Shown here piece after piece: positions 1 through 7,369 of a stretch of 11,823 bases of DNA. Source of the stretch: Spirochaetota bacterium (GTDB taxonomy: Bacteria > Spirochaetota > Spirochaetia > Treponematales > Treponemataceae); assembly GCA_022704725.1 (NCBI GenBank), contig JAKJFV010000023.1, positions 1-11,823 on the forward strand, read 5' to 3'. Under the pieces are notes generated by a model that made no database searches, was not told the DNA's origin, and saw nothing but the letters and a program-made list of their open reading frames with translations. The position numbers and the translations under genes were made by a program. Position 1 is the stretch's first letter, and the number at the start of each line of letters is the position of its first letter.

Positions 1-780
1 ATATTCAAAAAGCGGTTTTCTCGGAGGTTTTTTTCTGCTGTTATGTTCTTTTACCGCAGAATCAAGATCCTCTTCTTCAAAAAACGTGTATTCACTCTCT
101 CCCATAACAGCATAGAGCCCGTCTTCTGATATTCTTAGATCAGTAAAACCAAGTATATCTGCTTTTTCCAGGCTTTTTTTGTCATAATTGCGCACCCTAA
201 GCCCGAGCCCGTTAACGCAGGTATACACCAGAGTGCCTACAGAAATATATTTATCCACCTCGTACTGCAGATTAGCATCAGTATCTATAACCGAGGCCTT
301 TTGATCTGTATAGGGAACAGACACCTGCCAGTAGCGTATGCGGTAGACCGATTCCGGTGTTGTTAGAAAGCCGTATATACTTTCGTCCGGTATTGGAGGA
401 ATTATGGTGAATCCTGCGAAATTTGTACAAGGACGCCAGTACACAGTATTAGCACCATTACTAACTTCAGATTTTTTCCAATATCTTGTATAGAGTCCGC
501 CGTCGAGTTCCAGAGGGGTAATTTCCAGCGGATATTTTTCAACTTCATAATACGCATCATAATACCATCCGTAATACGTTTTTAAAATTATATTTCCCGC
601 CTTATCACCTGAAAAAGCAATAATTCTTTGACTGTCATGATAGATCCCGGCTGGTGGCGAAACTTCTGACCCGCCTGCTGAAGCAATTGAGGAAAATGAT
701 TCCTGTGAAAATACTAAAACCGGGAGAAGGAAAAAGAGAAAAAAGGCCGCACTTGTGTGTTTTTTATTACTGTTCATCAT
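1..780 (-). CDS. Exported tyrosine-rich protein of unknown function (partial, 3' end beyond window)
   Basis: The reverse strand is open from an ATG at 780 to the left edge: 260 codons with no stop, so the C-terminus is missing. The first residues (MMNSNKKHTS) are followed by a hydrophobic stretch at about 11-24 ending in VFSQ, a convincing signal peptide, so the product should reach the periplasm or outer envelope. There is no lipobox cysteine. The mature part is rich in aromatic residues (YYGWYYDAYYEVEKY near 69-83). A segment near 186-197 ending in GLGLRVR faintly recalls bacterial SH3 domains, but this is a weak guess. The visible end is basic (SRKKPPRKP). A second ATG directly follows the first, and no clear Shine-Dalgarno sequence precedes either. 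It is divergent from the ABC importer operon. I do not recognise the family; that it is a real gene is well supported by the long open frame and signal peptide. Confidence 0.75.
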   Translation of the reverse strand, partial: MMNSNKKHTSAAFFLFFLLPVLVFSQESFSSIASAGGSEVSPPAGIYHDSQRIIAFSGDKAGNIILKTYYGWYYDAYYEVEKYPLEITPLELDGGLYTRYWKKSEVSNGANTVYWRPCTNFAGFTIIPPIPDESIYGFLTTPESVYRIRYWQVSVPYTDQKASVIDTDANLQYEVDKYISVGTLVYTCVNGLGLRVRNYDKKSLEKADILGFTDLRISEDGLYAVMGESEYTFFEEEDLDSAVKEHNSRKKPPRKPLFEY

Positions 781-828
781 TCTATATAAGTATCGGCAAA
801 ATAAATATGCTTCTTTGCTCTTTTATTG

Positions 829-857
829 CTGACAAAGCACCCATTTTTCGTTAGAAT
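829..857 (+). promoter_or_regulatory. Sigma70-type promoter for the ABC importer operon
   Basis: A CTGACA -35 box (829-834) lies 17 bases from a TAGAAT -10 box (852-857); each differs from consensus at one position. Transcription would start near 864, giving a leader of about 30 bases, too short for a cobalamin riboswitch. A short inverted repeat, TTAGA (851-855) and TCTAA (866-870), overlaps the -10 and start region and could be an operator, though arms this short may be chance. Confidence 0.6.
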
Positions 858-883
858 GCTAAAAATCTAAACACCAATCCATT

Positions 884-888
884 GGAGG
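884..888 (+). promoter_or_regulatory. Ribosome binding site for the substrate-binding protein gene
   Basis: GGAGG lies 7 bases before the ATG at 896. This is a strong Shine-Dalgarno match that fixes the start of the first gene of the importer operon. Confidence 0.8.
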
Positions 889-895
889 ATCATAC

Positions 896-1762
896 ATGAA
901 TAAGAAATGGATGCTTATTACTGGTGTGTGTGCCATTGTGCTAGCCTCAGCACTAATGGTTTTGAAATGTACGGAATCTGCCGGACAGCAAAACCCTCTT
1001 AGCGCTCAGGAAAACACACCCTCACGCATCGTATCACTCTCTCCCGCTTCAACAGAAATTCTCTTTGCCCTCGGTGCAGGAAATCTGGTTGCAGCCCGTA
1101 CCGATTTCTGCAATTATCCTGCAGAAGCACAGAACTGCCCGTCCGTGGGAGGATTTGACGGTAAAACGTTCAGTCTTGAAACAGTATTGTCATTTGCACC
1201 CGATCTTGTGTACTTAAATACAGTTATGCACGGTCACCTGGTACAAAGCCTTACAGAACTGGGAATTACAGTTTACGCATCCGATGCACAGTCAATTGCT
1301 GACATCTACACAGAAATACTCGAGGTCGGCGCAATTACCGGCAAAAAAGAAAATGCAGAAAAACTCGTTGATTCAATGAAAAAAAGAATTGAAAAGCCGT
1401 CTAAAGCAAGCACTATGAGTGTTTACTGGGAAGTATGGAATGCTCCCTACATGAGTATTGGAAATACTTCATTCATAAACGAAGTAATTCAAGCTTCGGG
1501 TGCTCAAAATATTTTTAATGATATTAGTGCTTCCTATCCTGTAGTAAGTGAAGAAAGTATTATTGCGCGTAATCCCTCTGTAATACTTCTTCCTTCAGAC
1601 TCACCGGAAACTTTAGATACCATAAAAGGACGGTCAGGATGGGACAGTATTTATGCTGTAAAAAACAACAGGGTTTATAAGATTAACGGCGACATTATTT
1701 CCCGTCCCGGTCCCCGTTTAGCTGAGGCTGTTGAAGCTATACGCGCATGTCTTTCTCAATAA
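896..1762 (+). CDS. ABC transporter substrate-binding protein, BtuF/FecB type (cobalamin or iron chelate)
   Basis: This 288-residue protein is a class III periplasmic binding protein (peribla_BP_2 family). It would capture a corrinoid or ferric chelate/haem outside the inner membrane and hand it to the permease encoded next. After an N-terminal hydrophobic segment (5-23) comes the family opening RIVSLSPASTEILFALG (44-60), then CNYPAEA (72-78) and VGGF (84-87). The second lobe holds APYMSIGN (183-190) and NPSVILL (226-232), and the protein ends with RPGPRLAEA (270-278). The RPGPR ending and the YPAEA segment resemble BtuF-like proteins, but substrate cannot be assigned from sequence. Cys25 could be a lipidation site, yet MVLKC has lysine at -1, which is atypical; cleavage after ESA by signal peptidase I is the alternative. 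The gene has its own promoter and strong ribosome binding site, and its last 16 bases overlap the permease gene. Confidence 0.9.
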   Translation: MNKKWMLITGVCAIVLASALMVLKCTESAGQQNPLSAQENTPSRIVSLSPASTEILFALGAGNLVAARTDFCNYPAEAQNCPSVGGFDGKTFSLETVLSFAPDLVYLNTVMHGHLVQSLTELGITVYASDAQSIADIYTEILEVGAITGKKENAEKLVDSMKKRIEKPSKASTMSVYWEVWNAPYMSIGNTSFINEVIQASGAQNIFNDISASYPVVSEESIIARNPSVILLPSDSPETLDTIKGRSGWDSIYAVKNNRVYKINGDIISRPGPRLAEAVEAIRACLSQ

Positions 1763-2748
1763 AAAGACTTCCCTTCAAAGCTGTTCTTTTCCTATTATTG
1801 GCGCTGCTGGCAATTATTTTTGCCGTATCGCTTGTAATAGGAGCAGAAAAAGTAACGATTGCAGAAGTTTTAACTGCTTTGCAAACCCAAAACTACTCAG
1901 CATTTCACCTGAGAATACTGTTCACACTCAGACTCCCCCGTTCAATTCTAGCCATGCTTTCCGGTGCACTTCTTGCCGGAGCAGGAACAGTTTTTCAGGG
2001 ATTTTTTAGAAACAGTCTTGCAGATCCGGGACTCATTGGAGTTTCATCGGGTGCAACACTTGGAGCCGTTCTCTTTTCCATTTTTTCCCTTTTTATACCT
2101 CTCGGCGCTTTTCTTGGAGCAATCGGGGCTGTAATGTTAGTGTATGTGATTGCAGGGGGCAAAAAGACAAGCTTTGAACCCTCAAGACTGCTGCTTGCCG
2201 GAACGGCGCTCGGAGTATTCTTTTCTGCACTTACATCAATAGTAATTCTCATGAAAGACAAAGAACTCTACAAGATGTATTTATGGACTCAGGGCAGTTT
2301 TAACGGCAAGGGATGGCAATTTGTACACATTATCCTAATACCTTCTATGCTGTCCATTATCGCAATGTTTCTTACTGCAAAACCGCTTGACGTTTTGTCA
2401 TCCGGTGAAAAAACCGCTCAATCTCTCGGGCTTCCCCTCCAAAAGGTAAGAGTACTGTGCCTCATATCCGGCTCATTGGCAAGCGCTACAGCTGTCTGTG
2501 CAGGAGGAACCATTGGGTTCATAGGACTCATAGCGCCTCATATAATAAGAATTCTATTCGGCAGTACACATAAAAAACTCCTGCCCTTAAGCATGATATT
2601 CGGCAGTATTCTTCTGCTGCTTGCAGATATTTTATCGCGGACTATCACAGCACCCATGGAATTACCGATCGGTATTGTTACCGCAGTTCTGGGAGTACCA
2701 TTCTTCCTGCGAATACTTCTGCATGGAAAAAAAGGAATAGGAAGATGA
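1747..2748 (+). CDS. FecCD/BtuC-family ABC transporter permease
   Basis: This 333-residue inner-membrane protein forms the channel of a type II ABC importer for cobalamin or iron complexes. It has the family hallmarks in order: LRLPRSILAMLSGALLAG (61-78), QGFFRNSLADP (84-94), GVSSGA (98-103), then GTIGFIGLIAPHIIR (254-268), ADILSR (293-298) and ELPIGIVTAVLGVPFF (305-320). Numerous hydrophobic helices match the usual ten-helix fold, and its length is normal for the family. The GTIGFIGLIAPH segment is typically the region that contacts the ATPase. The start ATG lies inside the preceding gene (16-base overlap) and has no obvious Shine-Dalgarno sequence, so translation is probably coupled to the binding protein gene. 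The stop overlaps the ATPase start as ATGA. No frameshift or missing motif is seen. Confidence 0.93.
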   Translation: MSFSIKRLPFKAVLFLLLALLAIIFAVSLVIGAEKVTIAEVLTALQTQNYSAFHLRILFTLRLPRSILAMLSGALLAGAGTVFQGFFRNSLADPGLIGVSSGATLGAVLFSIFSLFIPLGAFLGAIGAVMLVYVIAGGKKTSFEPSRLLLAGTALGVFFSALTSIVILMKDKELYKMYLWTQGSFNGKGWQFVHIILIPSMLSIIAMFLTAKPLDVLSSGEKTAQSLGLPLQKVRVLCLISGSLASATAVCAGGTIGFIGLIAPHIIRILFGSTHKKLLPLSMIFGSILLLLADILSRTITAPMELPIGIVTAVLGVPFFLRILLHGKKGIGR

Positions 2749-3545
2749 TCAAACTCAAAAACCTGAGTGCCTATTATGAGCAAAATCCTCAAAAAAAGGT
2801 TTTACAGGATGTATCTCTTTTTATTGAAAAGGGCGATATTGTCAGTGTTCTCGGCCCCAACGGCAGCGGCAAGTCAACATTATTGTCGCTCATTGCGGGA
2901 ATTACTGTTCCCGGCCTGATTACAATAAAAAGTTCCAGCATAATTCTTGACGGAAAGAATGCAGACAGCTACAAAAGAAAAAGCCTCTCACAAAAAGTTT
3001 CCTTACTCGCGCAGCATGAACAATACAGCTGGCCTTTTTCGGTATTTGATGCCGTTCTCATGGGCCGGTATGCACACAGCTCATGGATTGAACCGTATTC
3101 AAAAAAAGACATAGAAAGTGCAGAATATCAGCTTGAAGAATTGAATATAACACACCTGAGAAACAGGTCAATATTTGAATTATCGGGGGGAGAATACCAG
3201 AGGGTTATGATAGCAAGGGCTCTGGCTCAAAGCACGGAAATACTCCTGCTCGATGAACCTTTTACCCATCTCGATATTAACAGCCAGCACAGCTTATTGA
3301 CGCTTATAAAAAAAATAGCACAGCAAAAAAACAGTACAGTATTAATGAGCCTGCATGATATAAACGCGGCACCTTTATTTTCTAATAAAACAATATTATT
3401 ACGTGAGGGCAACCTTGTCTGCTGCGGTGATACATCCTTGATTTTCAGCGGGGATTATCTTTCTAAGGCCTATGATACAGAATTCGGGTTTTTCAAACAT
3501 CCATACTATAATGTCATGCAATCATATATTACATCAGCTGTATAG
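2745..3545 (+). CDS. ABC transporter ATP-binding protein, BtuD/FecE type
   Basis: This 266-residue cytoplasmic ATPase powers the importer. The Walker A motif is GPNGSGKST (37-45), the Q-loop glutamine is at 90, the signature is LSGGEYQR (146-153), Walker B is ILLLDEP (166-172), the D-loop follows at HLD (175-177), and the switch histidine is in SLHD (His204). All catalytic residues are therefore intact. The WPFSVFDAVLMGRYAH stretch (96-111), between Q-loop and signature, is typical of the FecE/BtuD branch. The ATG overlaps the permease stop by 4 bases, with AAGGA (2732-2736) 8 bases upstream as ribosome binding site. This is the last gene of the operon. Its final 12 bases overlap the end of the convergent SwrB-like gene, with no visible terminator in between. 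Confidence 0.93.
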   Translation: MIKLKNLSAYYEQNPQKKVLQDVSLFIEKGDIVSVLGPNGSGKSTLLSLIAGITVPGLITIKSSSIILDGKNADSYKRKSLSQKVSLLAQHEQYSWPFSVFDAVLMGRYAHSSWIEPYSKKDIESAEYQLEELNITHLRNRSIFELSGGEYQRVMIARALAQSTEILLLDEPFTHLDINSQHSLLTLIKKIAQQKNSTVLMSLHDINAAPLFSNKTILLREGNLVCCGDTSLIFSGDYLSKAYDTEFGFFKHPYYNVMQSYITSAV

Positions 3546-4259
3546 ATCCATAATTAAACTTACTTCTCGTACCGGAATTTTCAATTTTTCTGCAATAATT
3601 TCTGCGGTAAAGCCCTCTCCTGCCATTTTTAACACGCTTCTTCTTTTATCTTGTTTTGGTGAAATTGGATCTGAAGAAAAGGTAATGTGAATAGGTTCTT
3701 CTTTTTTATCCATCTTTTCTATAGGTTCTGTATTGAGTTCCGGTATCTCATTGCGTTTATATACCGAGGCAGCCCTCGATACAGGATGAACGGGTAATAA
3801 AGGAGAGCGCTCTATATTTTCCGCATTATCTGAGGGCATGGTTAGCTGAACAGGAGGAGAGCCTGAACTTTGCGTTTCTTGAGATCCGCCAAAAAGAGTA
3901 TCGGGTACCTGATTGTTAAACGAGCCGGAGTCTATTGCCGGTTCATTTTTGGACTCCTCTTTCGTAAGCCTCTTTAATATTTTACGTTCATCATCTTTAG
4001 ATTTAAGCAATGATTCATGCAGTGAAAGTTTTTTATCTATTTCATCGAGAAGCTGTTTTAATCCGTTTCTTCTTGCTTCTATGAGAGTTATATCGCGGTC
4101 CGCCACGCGGTTAATTTCTATAATAAGCTTATCAACTTCATCACGTATGGAATACAAAACTGCATCGGGAGAAAATTCTTTCCGCAGCCGAATAAAAAGA
4201 ATGATCCAAAGAGTAATATTTAAAACTAAAACAGCGAGCAGAATAAGTATTGATGACAT
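3534..4259 (-). CDS. SwrB-like single-pass membrane protein, probable flagellar accessory factor
   Basis: This 241-residue protein has three parts: one N-terminal membrane helix (about 3-24), a charged probable coiled coil (about 35-103) and a low-complexity linker (104-205), followed by a compact C-terminal helical motif, GEGFTAEIIAEKLKIPVREV (214-233) and then SLIMDLY. This build, with a short helix-turn-helix-like tail reading IAEKL..P..EV.LI..L, resembles Bacillus SwrB and DUF6115 proteins. SwrB promotes assembly and activation of the flagellar export apparatus and is encoded just after sigD. Here the gene is also downstream of a sigma28 gene, at the end of the flagellar run. The assignment is an inference from architecture and position, without alignment. 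The start ATG lies 3 bases after the preceding stop with only a weak ribosome binding site, so coupling is likely. That the gene is real is well supported; the function is uncertain. Confidence 0.75.
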   Translation of the reverse strand: MSSILILLAVLVLNITLWIILFIRLRKEFSPDAVLYSIRDEVDKLIIEINRVADRDITLIEARRNGLKQLLDEIDKKLSLHESLLKSKDDERKILKRLTKEESKNEPAIDSGSFNNQVPDTLFGGSQETQSSGSPPVQLTMPSDNAENIERSPLLPVHPVSRAASVYKRNEIPELNTEPIEKMDKKEEPIHITFSSDPISPKQDKRRSVLKMAGEGFTAEIIAEKLKIPVREVSLIMDLYS

Positions 4260-4262
4260 TCA

Positions 4263-4631
4263 TTAACCCGATATATCTATATTTTTTCCAAGAGACGGAT
4301 CCTTAATTATCTCTCTGGTATCTTCAAGGGCTGGAGCCTCCTGTTCGTTATTTCTTTCTTTTCCTTCTCCGGAAGACTGATCCCGGCCTTCTTTTCGTTC
4401 ATGAACAGCGTTTAACCCATCCTCTGTCATTGTAGTCTCTTGAACAGCAGTTTTTATTTCCTGAAGTTTCTGTGCAGTCTTTTCATCATTAAGCACATTC
4501 TGAAGATGCGCTCCCTGCTGCTGTACAACAGTCTTGGAAACCTTTTCTAATTGACCATAGAGAATTTGTAAATCAATTGGCAGAATAGCCATCTGGTACC
4601 CGCTTTGAGTCTTCAGCAGAAGGCGCTTCAT
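4263..4631 (-). CDS. Small charged protein of unknown function in the flagellar operon
   Basis: With the start at 4631 this is a 122-residue soluble protein. The N-terminal part holds LPIDLQILYGQLEKVSKTVV and looks helical and conserved in style. The second half is strongly charged and probably disordered (many E, K, Q, N), ending in GKNIDISG. It has no signal peptide or membrane segment. Start choice: the ATG at 4631 has AGAGG (4637-4641) 5 bases upstream but overlaps fapA by 59 bases. An in-frame ATG at 4592 (product MAILPIDLQ...) overlaps by only 20 bases and has a weaker AAAGCGGGT-type site; it is a serious alternative and gives 109 residues. An ATG at 4661 is also in frame but less likely. 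I do not recognise a family; position between fapA and the SwrB-like gene suggests a flagellar accessory role. Confidence 0.65.
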   Translation of the reverse strand: MKRLLLKTQSGYQMAILPIDLQILYGQLEKVSKTVVQQQGAHLQNVLNDEKTAQKLQEIKTAVQETTMTEDGLNAVHERKEGRDQSSGEGKERNNEQEAPALEDTREIIKDPSLGKNIDISG

Positions 4632-6549
4632 ATTTACCTCTGCGTACAAAACCGCCCTCATAGAAGAAGGTGACAGCTTTTACATCGGCACGAACCTCGT
4701 CCTTAACATCACGGACAAAGATCTTAACACCGGCATATACAGTACCCATGGCCGAAACTTTACCAATGACCTTTAAATCTCTTAAATGCTGCTGAATTTG
4801 CTGTATTTCTGCAGACATAGTATCTGATTCTGATATAATTTCCTCTTTCCGCGACGACAATTTAATAAGATTTTCTTCTTTATCGTGCGGAAGTGTTTTT
4901 CTAACCTTTTTGGTATTTTCCAATGTTTGAATATTCAGCTCGACCTCATCCAGCTCTCTTATAAGAGATGACTGCTTATCTAATAGTTCATTAAGGCGTT
5001 TCTTAGCACGAGGATCAAAGCCTACTTCGATGATAGTTTCGCTACCGCCGCCGGAACTGCCGATATTCTTTGTGTATATTTCTTCTGTTGCAAAAATGTG
5101 ACCGCCGATAATTGCAGCTCTCTTTCCCTGTACCAGAATTTTTTTATTGGATGTTACATTTGAATTTATTATACCGTCTGCAACGATAATGAACTCTTCA
5201 ACATCTACTGTGGTATTTTGAATAAATTTGGCCCAAAGAGAACGTCCTGCGCGGACATACCCTTCATCGCGCCCCATAATACCTAGCTGAACAATAATGT
5301 CGCCGTCTGCTTCCAATACGCACTTACCGACTGTTCCATATACCTCAATATTACCCGAGGCCTTAATATTAAAGCCGTCATCAACATTTCCCTTAACCAC
5401 AACAGTTCCAAGAAAGGTAATATTTCCTGTTTTTATAGATACGTCTCCAGCTATCTGCATTATAGGTTCTACATTAATTTTATCGCCTATAAGAATAACC
5501 TGACCATTAGTGGAAGCGAGAATAGTTCTGCCGTCAGTATCGACCACAACATTTTTACCCAACGGAAGATTTATGTCGCGCCCGTTTTTTGCTTCGAGAT
5601 AGCGGCCGAATATTGTTTTACCGGACTTTCCCTGTTCAGGCAGCATTTTTTGTGCTAGAGGCTGACCTTCAACTACGTTCTGTATAAGATTGAGTTCTTT
5701 AAAATTAACCTGTCCGTTTTCTGCTTCCTTAAATTTCAGCTTTGAACGGTCCGTTTCAAAATTATATGCAATATAGGCGTCGCGGCCGTCTACAGGAAGG
5801 ACAGCCTCTGCTACAAGATAGGGAATACCATAAACAGGGTTATCAACAAAATCATCAATTCTCTCTTTATTAATTCCTGCAACAATACCGCGATTAGTAA
5901 GCATTCTTTCTATTTGTTTAGCGGAGACCTCTGCCCCTCCAATTGTCGGGGAAGTCACAGTAATAGTCGCCTTCATCTCATCATTTGATGTGTCAACAAC
6001 AATAAGGGCATCCCCTGCCGGGTTATGTTTGTATTGGCCTATAGGCTCATATACACCGCCGGTACCGTTTTCAACAAATTTCTTAACAAGATCTTCTTCT
6101 ATTGCAATCGTATCTGAGCGTTTTAAACGAGCTTGAACTTCTTTAAAAGAAACCGGTTGACCTGAACCTGCAGGCGGTACAACTTTTAAATGAATTTGAG
6201 ATGCAAAATAACGAATATAAAATAATCCGTCACGGTCAACATTAACTTCTTCTTCTTGAAATTCTTCGTCTGAAAATATATCTGTTTCTTTTCGTTTTTT
6301 CTTTTTAGCAACTATAGAGGCATTTTCATACACCCGGATCGTCCAAGGCTTTTTTACAAAACCCATAAATCCGGTAAAACCCTTTTCGATTACCTCATAC
6401 TCCAGGGATGATGTTTTAGAATCAAGCTGAACGGCTGCATCAGAAAGAGCTTCATCGATGGAGTCTGCACTGACATCGACATATCGAACGGACTGGTCTG
6501 CCTGGAGGAGAATTTCCATATCTTTTCTGATCATTTCCAGCGTGACCAT
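4573..6549 (-). CDS. fapA: FapA (DUF342) family protein with N-terminal Jag_N-like domain
   Basis: This 658-residue cytoplasmic protein has three regions. Residues about 21-75 (VDVSADSIDEAL, then YEVIEKGFTGFMGF) match the style of the Jag_N/KhpB N-terminal domain. A lysine- and glutamate-rich linker (80-105) leads into the FapA region, whose centre (about 360-510) is a glycine- and valine-rich repeat series such as GNIEVYGTVG and GDIIVQLGIMG, expected to form a parallel beta helix. A probable coiled coil (513-595) follows, then a return to the helix fold (VSAMGTVYAGVKIFV, 598-612) and a short tail. FapA proteins are linked to flagellar assembly or polar targeting in some bacteria, but the biochemical role is unclear. 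GGAG (6556-6559) lies 6 bases before the ATG, 11 bases after the sigma factor stop. The 3' end overlaps the next gene. Confidence 0.88.
   Translation of the reverse strand: MVTLEMIRKDMEILLQADQSVRYVDVSADSIDEALSDAAVQLDSKTSSLEYEVIEKGFTGFMGFVKKPWTIRVYENASIVAKKKKRKETDIFSDEEFQEEEVNVDRDGLFYIRYFASQIHLKVVPPAGSGQPVSFKEVQARLKRSDTIAIEEDLVKKFVENGTGGVYEPIGQYKHNPAGDALIVVDTSNDEMKATITVTSPTIGGAEVSAKQIERMLTNRGIVAGINKERIDDFVDNPVYGIPYLVAEAVLPVDGRDAYIAYNFETDRSKLKFKEAENGQVNFKELNLIQNVVEGQPLAQKMLPEQGKSGKTIFGRYLEAKNGRDINLPLGKNVVVDTDGRTILASTNGQVILIGDKINVEPIMQIAGDVSIKTGNITFLGTVVVKGNVDDGFNIKASGNIEVYGTVGKCVLEADGDIIVQLGIMGRDEGYVRAGRSLWAKFIQNTTVDVEEFIIVADGIINSNVTSNKKILVQGKRAAIIGGHIFATEEIYTKNIGSSGGGSETIIEVGFDPRAKKRLNELLDKQSSLIRELDEVELNIQTLENTKKVRKTLPHDKEENLIKLSSRKEEIISESDTMSAEIQQIQQHLRDLKVIGKVSAMGTVYAGVKIFVRDVKDEVRADVKAVTFFYEGGFVRRGKYEAPSAEDSKRVPDGYSAN
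4637..4641 (-). promoter_or_regulatory. Ribosome binding site inside the fapA 3' end
   Basis: AGAGG lies 5 bases before the ATG at 4631 and is the main reason for choosing that start for the small charged protein. It sits within fapA coding sequence, so ribosomes finishing fapA would pass over it. Confidence 0.5.
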
Positions 6550-6560
6550 ACACTACTCCG

Positions 6561-7349
6561 TTATAAAATGCCCTTTCGGACATTTGTTAGTTTTGCACGC
6601 AGCCGGAGATTTGCCTTTGTATGCAGCTGTGAAATTCGTGACTCGCTTACCTCTAGAACCTGACCTATTTCTTTAAAGGTCATATCTTCATGATAATACA
6701 ACACCAGCACCATCTTTTCTTTTTCCGGAAGCTCATTAATAGCTTCTATTATTACACGCCTGATTTCTTCGCGTTCAACTATAACATCAGGATTTAAACT
6801 TGAAGGAGCCTCAATACTGTCGCCGATTGACATATGGTCCGAATCATCTCCTGCATACCAGACATCATTGAGCGATAATATACTTGTACCCGACACTTTG
6901 AGAACTGTCTGCTGAAAATCCGCTTCAGATAGGCCCATGGCGCTTGCAACTTCGGCATCGCTGGCGGTTCGGCCCAAATTAGATTCCAATCGTACAATTG
7001 TATCCTCTATTTCACGCGATTTCTGCCTTACGGAACGCGGTACCCAATCAAGCTGTCGAAGCTCGTCAAAAACGGCACCCCTTATGCGTGTAACTGCGTA
7101 GGTTTTAAATTTGACATTTTTTTCCGGATCAAATTTATTAATTGCATCAAGCAGCCCGAATTGACCGAAACCGACCAAATCGTCAAACTCAACACTTCCC
7201 GGCATTCCTACCGCTATTTTTCCTGCAACATATTTAACAAGCGGCATATACTGCCGTATAAACATATCACGTAATTGAGGAGACCGGGTCTTATGAAACT
7301 CGACCCATAATTCATCTTCTGTTTTTTGCTCATTTAGCGAAACTGACAT
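6561..7349 (-). CDS. fliA: RNA polymerase sigma factor sigma28 (FliA/WhiG/SigD family)
   Basis: This 262-residue sigma factor would direct polymerase to late flagellar and chemotaxis promoters. Region 2 spans about 35-108, with the family-typical FDDLVGFGQFGLLDAI (55-70), FKTYAVTRIRGAVFDELR (81-98) and DWVPRSVR (101-108). Region 3 includes LGRTASDAEVASAMGLSE (125-142). Region 4 holds the helix-turn-helix TFKEIGQVLEVSESRISQLH (224-243), followed by a basic tail. Length and motifs fit the FliA/WhiG group and not the housekeeping or ECF groups. In spirochaetes the gene is often named whiG or fliA. The ATG at 7349 is preceded by a purine-rich GGGTGTGGGG stretch. It sits 20 bases after the acidic membrane protein gene and 11 bases before fapA, so it is part of the flagellar transcript and not autonomous. 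No anti-sigma FlgM gene is in the window. Confidence 0.95.
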   Translation of the reverse strand: MSVSLNEQKTEDELWVEFHKTRSPQLRDMFIRQYMPLVKYVAGKIAVGMPGSVEFDDLVGFGQFGLLDAINKFDPEKNVKFKTYAVTRIRGAVFDELRQLDWVPRSVRQKSREIEDTIVRLESNLGRTASDAEVASAMGLSEADFQQTVLKVSGTSILSLNDVWYAGDDSDHMSIGDSIEAPSSLNPDVIVEREEIRRVIIEAINELPEKEKMVLVLYYHEDMTFKEIGQVLEVSESRISQLHTKANLRLRAKLTNVRKGIL

Positions 7350-7369
7350 TTCCCCACACCCTTTTCAAT

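Noticed and set aside
654..854. 66-codon open frame on the plus strand
   Set aside because: It lies mostly antisense to the signal-peptide end of the exported protein gene, has no ribosome binding site, and its product looks random.
781..895. Cobalamin riboswitch ahead of the importer operon
   Set aside because: The gap is 115 bases and the predicted leader about 30, too short for the B12 aptamer, and no B12-box-like sequence is seen.
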